Of a DNA stretch of 64,000 nt, positions 7,127 through 14,384 are shown piece after piece; within the stretch, counting starts at the first letter, position 1; each line of letters begins with the position of its first letter. The notes beneath the pieces are model-generated. The model did no database searches and was not told the origin of the DNA. It was given only the letters and a program-made list of their open reading frames with translations. The translations under genes and the position numbers were made by a program. The stretch is from Haematobacter massiliensis. Its GTDB lineage: Bacteria > Pseudomonadota > Alphaproteobacteria > Rhodobacterales > Rhodobacteraceae. Location of the stretch: contig NZ_JGYG01000002.1 of NCBI RefSeq assembly GCF_000740795.1, positions 310,001-374,000 on the forward strand, read 5' to 3'.

Positions 7127-7666
7127 TTGCGTTGTTTTGCTTTTGCCACCGCCATTGCGGTCCTTTTGTCGGGCTGTGCTACGCCTCCCCCAACCGCGGG
7201 GTATGCTGCGATGACGACACCAGAGCTTTGGCGTCATCATCAGACCGTAAGCGCCCCTTATGATCTTGCCGTGATCGAAGCAGAACTCGGCTATCGTGGG
7301 GAGACCGCGAACGGATCGGACTACGTCGGAGAACTCACCTCGTCCGGAGTTGGCACGAGGAGCTATGCACGGACGTTACCCGTCACCAACGACATGAACT
7401 GCGGGGACTTCCCGTCGCCGGCTGCGGCGCAACGGTTCTTCCTGGCGAATGGAGGCCCCCTCCAAGACCGTCATGGATTGGATCGGGACGGCGACGGGAT
7501 GGCCTGTGATTGGGGCAGAACCCTCAAGCGCAACGCCACGAAGGCCCGACCCAAGCCGGTAGTTACGAGTTCAAGAACCTACTCCAGCAGTAGGTGCTAC
7601 GTTGGCCCACGGGGTGGCACGTACACGATCACCGCCAGCGGTCGAAAGAACTACGGGGGCTGCTAG
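7127..7666 (+). CDS. Lipoprotein with Excalibur calcium-binding domain (179 aa)
   Basis: The TTG start at 7127 is preceded by GGAG seven bases upstream and gives a good lipoprotein signal: MRCFAFATAIAVLLSGC, cleavage before C17. The mature protein has an unknown segment, then an Excalibur motif at about 114-146 (CGDFPSPAAAQRFF and DRDGDGMACDW) with the DxDxDGxxC calcium-binding signature. A Gly/Tyr-rich tail of ~40 residues ends in Cys. It is probably exported and surface- or periplasm-anchored. It is cargo of the island and is transcribed opposite to most island genes. Its partners are unknown. Confidence 0.8.
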   Translation: MRCFAFATAIAVLLSGCATPPPTAGYAAMTTPELWRHHQTVSAPYDLAVIEAELGYRGETANGSDYVGELTSSGVGTRSYARTLPVTNDMNCGDFPSPAAAQRFFLANGGPLQDRHGLDRDGDGMACDWGRTLKRNATKARPKPVVTSSRTYSSSRCYVGPRGGTYTITASGRKNYGGC

Positions 7667-7789
7667 ATCGGCCCCACCCGGGGGGTATCATGAAGCCTTG
7701 CCGGTTGAGGTCGGGGCCTCGGATTTTTGTGGCAAATCTGGATTGCCTCGCCCCATCTTGTCTGTCACGACAATCGGGAGATCACGATT

Positions 7790-8359
7790 TTGAAGTTTAC
7801 GCTCGACACGAACTGCCTGATCGACGTCGCGGAACAACGAGACTGAGCGGTTTATCTAGCGCGTTTGCTCGCTGCCGCAGAAGCGGGTGAGGCGGAGGTT
7901 GCTCTCGTTGCATCGAGCGCATCGGAGAGGCAGAAGGGCGGCACTTTCCTTTCCTCCTTCTCAGCATTTGATGAGCGGAGGAAGGGGCTTGGCTTCGGCG
8001 CACTTCCGTGCCTCCCGTCTATTGCACGCAGCGGTATTTCATTCTTCGGCAATTCCATCGTGGGTGGCGCCGAAATAGTTGCGAGAGAACGCGCGATATG
8101 CCTCGCACTCTTCCCAACTTCGCCGTTTGGATGGAGAGACTATGCTGCCGCGAAGGGTCATTCGCATGAGGACACGGATGGACGAGGTTTCGCGAGATGG
8201 CGGAACCAGCTTCTGAATGCGCAAGCGTTCTGGGCGCATGAATACGCGGGCCAAGATGTATTCGTTACGAGCGATGCCCGGTTCAAAGTCCTTGAGCGAC
8301 ATCCTGATTTTCCTGTCGCTGTGGTGAACACTCCGTTTGAGGCGATAGCGCTACTCTGA
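7790..8359 (+). pseudogene. PIN-domain nuclease gene interrupted by an in-frame TGA
   Basis: From a TTG at 7790 (GGGAG upstream) the frame begins KFTLDTNCLIDVAEQRD, a typical PIN N-terminus with the first catalytic Asp. It hits TGA at 7844-7846 and then continues open in the same frame for 170 codons to 8359. The second part holds DVFVTSDARFKVLERH, the usual PIN C-terminal Asp motif. The single stop most likely killed the gene. Re-initiation at TTG 7865 would give a 164-residue protein without the first Asp. PIN proteins are Mg-dependent RNases, often VapC-type toxins; no antitoxin gene is recognisable beside it. Confidence 0.7.
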
Positions 8360-8505
8360 TGCCACAGCGGACTTGCTTGGACGGCACGCCTGTGCGTAAC
8401 GTCAAGCACACACGGCAATCGCTACCGGGAGTCAGCATAGACGTAAGTGATTGAGAATAGCTGGTAAAGTCCAGTGCGACTCGGTTCGATTTCCGAAATG
8501 TGTCG

Positions 8506-8522
8506 CCCGCTACCCGCTCCAA
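8506..8522 (+). repeat. attR: 17-bp direct repeat closing the island
   Basis: Identical to 1088-1104 (cccgctacccgctccaa). Just before it, at 8483-8491, ggttcgatt also matches the tRNA T-loop, but with unrelated bases between, so the right junction looks like a partly decayed tRNA end. No gene is visible from 8360 to 8720 apart from this site. Confidence 0.8.
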
Positions 8523-8720
8523 CTGACCAAAGGTCAGGCGAGATTTATCAATAACTTCCGCAGTTTGCCTGTTTTACCGATTTGTATCGGCGGGAACTAT
8601 GGTCTTCACTCGCGAAATGCGACAATGGCCGCTATCGGGTTAAGCCGGCAACGAATTCAGTCGGCGCGTTGCAGGGCATCGCAATCCCTCTTTGCCCGAT
8701 CTGTGCCGCCAGCCGCGGCG

Positions 8721-9179
8721 CTAGGATGAAATGCTCTCATCGCCCGTGCGCAGCAACTCGGACGCGCGACTTGTCAGCGTTTCGAGGACGCGTCGCGTTG
8801 CTGCCAGATCGTCATTTGTCACGTCGGTCACAAGGCCGCTCGTCATCCGGCGCACGCTGTCCCGCAGTGGCTCAAACAGGTCGAGTCCATTCTGGGTCAT
8901 CGAAAAGTTATGGCCCTGCGCGACGACTTCTTTCGCGACCAGATCGTTCACGACGCTCATTTCTTTCCCCGGGGGTACCACCCGCGCGGCGGCGATAGCC
9001 TGAGTGAACCCGTCCGCCGAGAGCGGGCCTGCAGAGAGGATCGTCAGAGCAACCCATTCCGGAAAACTAACGCCAGCCTTCTGGAGTTGTCTTTGCAGCA
9101 GGGCCTGCAATGTGCGTTCGGCTTCGCCGATAAACCGTGTGATCGGAGAGTTACCTGTCATGACCTTCTCCTTCTTCAT
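8721..9179 (-). CDS. MarR/winged-helix type regulator (152 aa)
   Basis: Length and order of motifs fit a MarR-like winged-helix protein: helical N-terminus with WVALTILSAGPLS, a degenerate recognition region (FTQAIAAARVVPP), wing-like strands (VVAQGHNFSMTQNGLDLFEPL) and a C-terminal dimerisation helix. The match is weaker than for its neighbour. The ATG (9179-9177) overlaps the TGA of that neighbour as ATGA, so both regulators are made together. A heterodimer or paired control is possible. Confidence 0.65.
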   Translation of the reverse strand: MKKEKVMTGNSPITRFIGEAERTLQALLQRQLQKAGVSFPEWVALTILSAGPLSADGFTQAIAAARVVPPGKEMSVVNDLVAKEVVAQGHNFSMTQNGLDLFEPLRDSVRRMTSGLVTDVTNDDLAATRRVLETLTSRASELLRTGDESISS

Positions 9180-9625
9180 TTGGGTTTGGGTTGACCAAGC
9201 AGATCTTGCAGCGCGCCCGCCAACAGGCGCGTTCGTTCGCCATCCGGGCCACCCAGCGGTTCGGTGAGGCGAGCGTCGAGTGCTTTGACAATGCGCCGGG
9301 CTTCGGTGACGATCGAAAAACCCGTCTCGGTCAAGGTCAGCGATACAGCGCGTGAGTCATTCTGGTGGCTTTCGCGTTTCAGGTAGCCTGCGGCTTCCAG
9401 CGTCCTGACGAGCTTCGATACATATATCGGCTGGAGGCCGGTATAGTCGGCCAGCTCCTTCTGAGACGGAGACAGCCCCCGCTCCACCAGACTGTGCAGG
9501 GAGGCGAGTGCGGAGTATTGCGCATGGGTAAGACCCAGCGGCGCAATGCTGTGATCGACTTCGTTGCGCCAGCGCATCGCCAGATGCCAGACAAGCGAGC
9601 CTGTAGTGGGGTGTTTCGTATTCAT
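9176..9625 (-). CDS. MarR family transcriptional regulator (149 aa)
   Basis: Clear MarR fold: GLTHAQYSALASLH, the helix-turn-helix SQKELADYTGLQPIYVSKLVRTLEAAGYL (about 56-84), and the wing RESHQNDSRAVSLTLTETG. MarR proteins repress nearby genes and release DNA on binding phenolics or oxidants. The AT-rich region directly upstream (9626-9660) with repeated TATACATG is a likely operator for autoregulation and perhaps for control of the VOC gene at 9716-10087. The second MarR-like gene overlaps its stop. Confidence 0.9.
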   Translation of the reverse strand: MNTKHPTTGSLVWHLAMRWRNEVDHSIAPLGLTHAQYSALASLHSLVERGLSPSQKELADYTGLQPIYVSKLVRTLEAAGYLKRESHQNDSRAVSLTLTETGFSIVTEARRIVKALDARLTEPLGGPDGERTRLLAGALQDLLGQPKPK

Positions 9626-9660
9626 GAAATTTAGTATACATGTTTATTATATACATGGCT
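9626..9660 (-). promoter_or_regulatory. AT-rich promoter/operator of the MarR pair
   Basis: In this GC-rich region a ~35-base AT-rich stretch precedes the first MarR gene. It contains two direct copies of TATACATG (9635-9642 and 9650-9657), the first within the palindrome GTATAC. The spacing and position fit a MarR operator overlapping a promoter. Confidence 0.5.
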
Positions 9661-9715
9661 ATAATTATTGTGCTGCATTGGTCCGATCCGCGCGGTTGAA
9701 GGCGCAGGGTGTCGC

Positions 9716-10087
9716 CTAGTCCCAGGAGCCGGTGTCTGCATCGAGAAGATGGATGATCGACGATGGGCTCGAAATCCAGAACCCGTCGAATTTCTCGCCC
9801 AGCTCCTCTATCTCGTCGCAGCGGGCAATGCCGGCCTTCTCAAGTACACGCGCAGCCTCGGCAGTGTCATTGGTGACGATTTCCAGCCAAATCTCGGCCT
9901 GACTCATGCCAGCGACATTGTCGATCCAGAGATTCTTGTCGCCAAACTTGAACCCCGTCGCATTGCCCGACGGCCCAGAAATCTGTTCGAAACCCAACAA
10001 GTCCCGATAGAAGCTGACCGTCGCGTCATATTGATGCGATGGAACTTTCATGGCGATGTTCTTACCCGCCGAAAATTTCGCGCTCAT
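9716..10087 (-). CDS. VOC (glyoxalase/dioxygenase) family protein (123 aa)
   Basis: A single vicinal-oxygen-chelate module: VSFYRDLLGFEQI, GNATGFKFGDKNLWID, AEIWLEIVTND and a C-terminal ISSPSSIIHLLDAD. The usual metal ligands are only partly present, so it may be a binding protein, not an enzyme. It lies upstream of the two MarR genes on the same strand with a 90-base gap and may be their target. The substrate cannot be told. Confidence 0.75.
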   Translation of the reverse strand: MSAKFSAGKNIAMKVPSHQYDATVSFYRDLLGFEQISGPSGNATGFKFGDKNLWIDNVAGMSQAEIWLEIVTNDTAEAARVLEKAGIARCDEIEELGEKFDGFWISSPSSIIHLLDADTGSWD

Positions 10088-10767
10088 GGTTCAGTCCTCC
10101 CAGTCAAATTGTGGATGAAGATGCGTGGATCATATCCAATTGTGGCCGGCATGTTTCCACGGTGAAGGGTCCATCGTCTTGCCTCGCGAGAGCCATGCCG
10201 GAAGCCTTCGTTTAGGGAGCCCAATGCATGAGGCGGTCGGCATGGCCTCTGCCGTGCCATAGGCTCGTGACGTAGAATTAGCCCAGTCTCTGCCGCGGGC
10301 AATCTTGTCGGTGCGGCATGGCCAAACGACTGATCTGCCTGGGTGCTTATAAGCAAGCGCACGCCAGCCGCGTGGAAACTCTGCGAGACGAGCTTCCGAG
10401 ATCGCAAAAAACGGCTTGAAGGCCTCAGGGGATTTCACAGTTGCCGCGCAGCGCAAACCGCTGGATCACTGCCATCGGCCATCGGCCATCGGCCATCGGC
10501 CATCGGCCATCGGCCATCGGCAGGATTTGCTGGGCTGAAGGCGCGCCGCCATAGGCGCTGGTATGGCGATCCCGCAAAATCCGTGCGGTGACAGGCCACA
10601 GCCTGCACTCCGCCACCCGAACTCCGGAAAAAGTATGCGGCCCGAACGCCGGTTACCTCGAAAGCTGCGATCCGGGTTTTCGTAGGTAGTACTGCAGCGG
10701 GTTTTGCAAACTGGACCGACCCTGTCCCGGTAGGACAGAAGAAACCCAAGGCAATCAACGCAATGAT
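10088..10767. other. Long non-coding region before tRNA-Arg
   Basis: 680 bases without a supportable gene. Short frames crossing it (for example 10435-10758 minus) have no family resemblance and are open mainly because of the tandem repeat they cross. The only structure I see is the GCCATCG repeat at 10471-10519. Confidence 0.6.
10471..10519 (+). repeat. Tandem repeat: 7 perfect copies of GCCATCG
   Basis: Seven uninterrupted copies of the heptamer gccatcg cover 49 bases in non-coding DNA about 250 bases beyond the tRNA-Arg 3' end. It is a smaller relative in style, not sequence, of the arrays at 48055 and 48930. Confidence 0.95.
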
Positions 10768-10844
10768 TGGCGCACCCGAAGAGATTCGAACTCCTGACCC
10801 CCAGATTCGTAGTCTGGTGCTCTATCCAGCTGAGCTACGGGTGC
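10768..10844 (-). tRNA. tRNA-Arg (anticodon ACG)
   Basis: On the minus strand the acceptor GCACCCG pairs with CGGGTGC, the D-arm is GCTCAGCTGGATAGAGC, the anticodon stem CCAGA/TCTGG closes the loop CTACGAA (anticodon ACG, read as ICG), the T-arm holds GTTCGAATC, and CCA is encoded at 10770-10768. It decodes CGN arginine codons. Confidence 0.96.
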
Positions 10845-10903
10845 GCTGTGAGGGGGCATTTACCGCCCCGTGCGGGGGGATGCAAGGGCGAAAGTGAGGA
10901 AGT

Positions 10904-12319
10904 TCATTGCGCCGCGGTTTCAACCTGCACGCTGCCGCGGGGCAGGCGGATGATGAACTCGGTACCTTCCTCGTCGCTGCGGACAAGCTCCAGCCGTCCC
11001 CCATGGCCGCGGACAAGTTCGGCCGAGATGGCGAGGCCAAGGCCGAAGCCGCCCTTTCGCGCGCCGCCCTGAAACGGAGTGAACAGGAACTCCCGCGCCT
11101 TCTGTGGCAGGCCGGGACCGGTGTCGCCCACGCGGATGAACCACTCGACCTCATCCTCCCCGGCGCTGACCTCGATGACGCCGGGCTGGCCGGTGGCCTC
11201 GATCGCCTGCCGGGCGTTGCGGATGAGGTTGGACAGAACGCGGTGCAGCTGTTCCGGGTCGGCGCGCAGCCACAATGTCGGCGGTACGTCATTCAGGAAG
11301 CTGATCTGGCCGCCCGCTGCCTCATCCGCCATCGTTTCGCTTTCGAGGATCTCCGAGACCGTGCGGATCAGCGGGAATCGGGTAAGGCTGGGCGGCGGCT
11401 CCTCCGCCCGACCGAAGGCCAGCGTGCTTTCACACAGGTTGATGGCGCGGGAGAGGGACCCGACGAGCTTCGGCGCCGCCCTCTGCACAGCCGGGTCTTC
11501 GGAGCTTTCCATGCGGTCGGCAAAGAGCTGGGCGGCGGTCAGGATATTGCGCAGGTCATGGCTGATCCGCGCCACAGCCCCGCCAAGCTGCGCGAGCCGG
11601 TCCTTCTGGCGCAGCGCCTGGGTCAGCTGCGTCTGCATGGAGCGGAGCGCCACCTCCGCCTCGCGGATTTCCCGTACGCCGCGGCGGGAGGGTTCGATGA
11701 TGAGCCGCGCATCCTCCGGCGCTTCCGCATAGGCGGTGACATGCTGGATCAGGTGCCGGATCGGGCGCAGCACCAGTCGGCTGACTGCCGCAAACAGCAG
11801 TACAGCCGTCACCACGGAAAACACGGCGGAGAGCAGTAGGATGCGCAGGCCGTATTCCACCATCGCGGCCCGGAGCGGTTCCGTTTCTGTCGTCACCTCG
11901 ATCAGCAGGCCCGCGTCATGCACCGGATTGCCGATCACACGGATGATGCGGTTGTCGCGCTCCAGCAGGATGGAGAGTGAGTCGCGGATGAGCTGGAAGG
12001 GGCCCGCCTCGCGCAGATCATAGGTGCCATAGATCGGCTGGGTGATGGGGGAGGATAGAACGAGCTGGCGCACCTCGTCCCGGCGGAGAACCACGTTCAT
12101 CACGCCCGCGGTGGCCAGCAGTTCCTTCTCCAGCGATTCGTCCAGCACGTCGTCGCTGGCCAGAACGGAGAGCGCGGCGATCTGCGCCCGCTCCAGCCGG
12201 AGATGCAGGTAATCCACCCGATAACGTGCGATGGAGGGGACGAGGATCAGCACCTCGGCCAGCAGCACGAACAGCGTCGTGACGAGGAGGAATCGGCCGG
12301 AGAGGGAGTTCAACACCAT
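10904..12319 (-). CDS. Membrane sensor histidine kinase
   Basis: 471 residues in the inner membrane. TM1 is at about 9-30 (FLLVTTLFVLLAEVLILVP), followed by a ~135-residue periplasmic sensor region, TM2 at about 165-190, then a HAMP-like linker (RLVLRPIRHLIQHVTAYAE). The kinase core has the H-box ARISHDLRN with His near 254, the N-box LSNLIRNARQAIEA, G1 VGDTGPGLP and G2 GGFGLGLAIS. All catalytic boxes are intact. No response regulator gene is adjacent, so it is an orphan kinase here. It diverges from rpmH, leaving a 242-base shared upstream region. Confidence 0.93.
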   Translation of the reverse strand: MVLNSLSGRFLLVTTLFVLLAEVLILVPSIARYRVDYLHLRLERAQIAALSVLASDDVLDESLEKELLATAGVMNVVLRRDEVRQLVLSSPITQPIYGTYDLREAGPFQLIRDSLSILLERDNRIIRVIGNPVHDAGLLIEVTTETEPLRAAMVEYGLRILLLSAVFSVVTAVLLFAAVSRLVLRPIRHLIQHVTAYAEAPEDARLIIEPSRRGVREIREAEVALRSMQTQLTQALRQKDRLAQLGGAVARISHDLRNILTAAQLFADRMESSEDPAVQRAAPKLVGSLSRAINLCESTLAFGRAEEPPPSLTRFPLIRTVSEILESETMADEAAGGQISFLNDVPPTLWLRADPEQLHRVLSNLIRNARQAIEATGQPGVIEVSAGEDEVEWFIRVGDTGPGLPQKAREFLFTPFQGGARKGGFGLGLAISAELVRGHGGRLELVRSDEEGTEFIIRLPRGSVQVETAAQ

Positions 12320-12449
12320 GCGAAGCGCCTGCCCCCGGTCGCAGCCCGACGCCGCCGGGGATTTTTCCCGGTTTTTTCACAGCTGCACGGCGGGATAAAG
12401 CAGAAAGCGACCTTGCGGCATCTCTCGGCGAGAGAGAACGAGGCTCGGA

Positions 12450-12478
12450 TTGACTTCCTGCCGCTTTCCGCCTATTGG
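12450..12478 (+). promoter_or_regulatory. Probable sigma70-type promoter of the rpmH operon
   Basis: TTGACT (12450-12455) and TATTGG (12473-12478) are separated by 17 bases and lie 84 bases before the rpmH start. A perfect small palindrome, TCTCTC-GGC-GAGAGA (12421-12435), lies just upstream. No other good match is seen in this gap. Confidence 0.6.
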
Positions 12479-12561
12479 GCTGGCTTCGAACAACCCCGGC
12501 CTTCGAATCCGCGCGTTTTGCGGGTTTGGGTCGCATGACAGACGACGAACGGAGTGCCGTG

Positions 12562-12699
12562 ATGAGCAAACGTACTTTCCAGCCGAGCAACCTGGTCCGC
12601 AAGCGCCGGCACGGGTTCCGCGCCCGCATGGCGACCAAAGGGGGCCAGCGCGTCCTCAACGCGCGCCGCGCCCGTGGCCGGAAGGTTCTCTCGGCGTAA
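12562..12699 (+). CDS. rpmH: 50S ribosomal protein L34
   Basis: 45 residues, highly basic and canonical for L34: [20 protein letters not shown] and [19 protein letters not shown]. It is a structural protein of the large ribosomal subunit. It starts the operon rpmH-rnpA-yidD-ttcA, with rnpA 25 bases downstream. Confidence 0.98.
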   Translation: MSKRTFQPSNLVRKRRHGFRARMATKGGQRVLNARRARGRKVLSA

Positions 12700-12724
12700 G
12701 CCGGGACGACCCGAGGTCAGAGAC

Positions 12725-13225
12725 ATGACGCCGCCGGAACCCGGTCAGGAGGGCCTTGTCGCCGAACCTGATGGGGGGACGGCGGCGGTTTCGTTTGTGG
12801 AGCAGGCCGCGTGCGGGGGTGCGGAAGCGGACATCCCGCGCTGCACCGGTATCAGCATTCTGAAGCTGCGAGCGGATTTCCTGCGCGCGGCACAGGCGCG
12901 ACGTCAGGCGACCGCCGGCTTCCTGCTTCAGGCCCGCCGCAGGGCGGAAGGGGAGCCGGGGGAGGGGATCCGCGTCGGTTTCACCTGCTCCAAGAAGGTC
13001 GGCAATGCCGTCGCCCGCAATCGCGCGAAACGGCGGCTCCGCGCGCTTGCGCGGGAACGGCTGCCGCTGATCGGGCGTGCGGGTTGGGATTACGTGCTGG
13101 TCGGGCGGCCGGGCGTGACGACGGATCGGCCCTTTGCCGATCTGCTGTCCGATCTCGATACCGCCATCGCCTCTGTCCACCGCGAAGGCCCGCGACCGGA
13201 AAGGCGGGAAAGGCGTCCCAAGTGA
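12725..13225 (+). CDS. rnpA: Ribonuclease P protein component
   Basis: Protein subunit of RNase P, which removes the 5' leader of tRNA precursors. The family core is clear: [14 protein letters not shown], then [20 protein letters not shown], the conserved RNR motif, then DYVLVGRPG. From the ATG at 12725 it has 166 residues, about 45 more than usual, because of an acidic, low-complexity N-terminal extension (residues 1-45). A later start is possible but none has a better ribosome-binding site. Its TGA overlaps the GTG start of yidD. Confidence 0.93.
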   Translation: MTPPEPGQEGLVAEPDGGTAAVSFVEQAACGGAEADIPRCTGISILKLRADFLRAAQARRQATAGFLLQARRRAEGEPGEGIRVGFTCSKKVGNAVARNRAKRRLRALARERLPLIGRAGWDYVLVGRPGVTTDRPFADLLSDLDTAIASVHREGPRPERRERRPK

Positions 13226-13458
13226 CGCCGCTCGCGCATGTGGTGGCGCTTCCGGTCAGGGCCTACCGGCTGCTGATTTCACCGTGGCTGGGCCAGTCCT
13301 GCCGGTTTCAGCCCACCTGTTCCGCCTATGCGCTGGAAGCGCTGGAGCGGCATGGCGGCCTGCGCGGCGGTTGGCTGACGCTGCGCCGCCTTCTGCGCTG
13401 TCATCCGTGGGGCGGGTCGGGTTATGATCCCGTGCCGCCCGCAAGAAGGGACCGCTGA
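13222..13458 (+). CDS. yidD: Membrane protein insertion efficiency factor
   Basis: 78 residues with the complete YidD signature: an amphipathic N-terminal helix ([18 protein letters not shown]), then [15 protein letters not shown] and [18 protein letters not shown]. It assists YidC-dependent insertion. The GTG start at 13222 overlaps the rnpA stop (GTGA), and its own TGA overlaps the ATG of ttcA (13456-13460). yidC itself, usually close by, is not in this window. Confidence 0.95.
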   Translation: MTPLAHVVALPVRAYRLLISPWLGQSCRFQPTCSAYALEALERHGGLRGGWLTLRRLLRCHPWGGSGYDPVPPARRDR

Positions 13459-14327
13459 TGCTGGACGAGGCAGACGACATCCACCCCGTGTTCCACGGCG
13501 CGCCGCAGAGCACGGAATTCCGCAAGCTGCGCAAGCGCCTCGTGCGCGAGGTGCGCGAGGCGATCGACGCCTATGGCATGATCGAGCGCGGCGCGCGCTG
13601 GCTCGTCTGTCTGTCGGGGGGCAAGGACAGCTATACCATGCTGGCGGTCCTGCACGAGTTGCAGTGGCGCGGCCTGCTGCCCGTCGATCTGCTCGCCTGC
13701 AACCTCGATCAGGGCCAGCCCGGCTTTCCGGCCACCGTGTTGCCGGACTTTCTCTCCCGCATGGGGGTGCCGCACCGGATCGAATATGCCGATACCTATT
13801 CCATCGTGATGGACAAGGTGCCGCAGGGCCGGACGATGTGCGCCCTCTGCTCGCGTCTCCGGCGCGGCAACCTCTACCGCATCGCGCGGGAAGAAGGATG
13901 TTCGGCGGTCGTGCTGGGCCATCACCGGGACGACATCCTCGAGACGTTCTTCATGAACCTCTTCCACGGCGGGCGGCTGGCTACCATGCCGCCGAAGCTG
14001 CTGAACGAGGATGGCGACCTGTTCGTCTACCGGCCCCTGTCCTTTGTGGCGGAGGCCGATTGCGAGAAATTCGCCCGCGCCATGAACTATCCGATCATCC
14101 CCTGCGACCTTTGCGGTTCGCAGGACGGGTTGCAGCGCCAGCAGGTGAAGCAGATCCTCGACGGGTGGGAGGCGCGTTCGCCGGGCCGGCGGCAGGTGAT
14201 GTTCCGCGCCCTGATGAACGCCCGCCCCTCGCATCTGCTTGACCCCGCGCTCTTCGATTTCGCGGGGCTGTCCCGCGGCGCCGAGCCTGCGGAAACGGAC
14301 CCGGCCATCCCGCGCCTCGCCGACTGA
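13458..14327 (+). CDS. ttcA: tRNA 2-thiocytidine(32) synthetase TtcA
   Basis: ATP- and Fe-S-dependent thiolation of C32 in certain tRNAs. 289 residues with PP-loop SGGKDS (about 53-58), two CxxC pairs (MCALCSR near 128-131 and CDLCGSQ near 216-219) that ligate the cluster, and [16 protein letters not shown]. All key residues are present. It is translationally coupled to yidD and is the last gene of the rpmH operon. Confidence 0.96.
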   Translation: MLDEADDIHPVFHGAPQSTEFRKLRKRLVREVREAIDAYGMIERGARWLVCLSGGKDSYTMLAVLHELQWRGLLPVDLLACNLDQGQPGFPATVLPDFLSRMGVPHRIEYADTYSIVMDKVPQGRTMCALCSRLRRGNLYRIAREEGCSAVVLGHHRDDILETFFMNLFHGGRLATMPPKLLNEDGDLFVYRPLSFVAEADCEKFARAMNYPIIPCDLCGSQDGLQRQQVKQILDGWEARSPGRRQVMFRALMNARPSHLLDPALFDFAGLSRGAEPAETDPAIPRLAD

Positions 14328-14384
14328 CCTTGCCCCGCTCCCAGTCCGGGGCATATGCGGGGTGGGCGACGGAAAGGGAGCGGC

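Larger units (their letters stand above)
1088..8522. mobile_element. tRNA-Gly-integrated genomic island (~7.4 kb)
   Basis: The island is bounded by the 17-bp direct repeat cccgctacccgctccaa at the tRNA 3' end (1088-1104) and at 8506-8522. Immediately inside the left end lies a tyrosine integrase. The remaining genes are mostly short, hypothetical or antirepressor-like, and are unrelated to the flanking housekeeping genes. No terminase, capsid, portal, tail, relaxase or replication initiator is recognisable. It may be a phage satellite-like element, a decayed prophage or a small integrative island. Integrase and att repeats are seen directly; the class of element is inference. Confidence 0.85.

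Noticed and set aside
7790-8359. Programmed TGA recoding as Trp in this genome
   Set aside because: TGA is used as the normal stop in many genes here, including all ATGA overlaps, so code reassignment is excluded; only local mutation or readthrough remains.
10435-10758. 107-codon minus-strand frame before tRNA-Arg
   Set aside because: Includes the GCCATCG repeat (DGRWPMA units) and shows no family resemblance.
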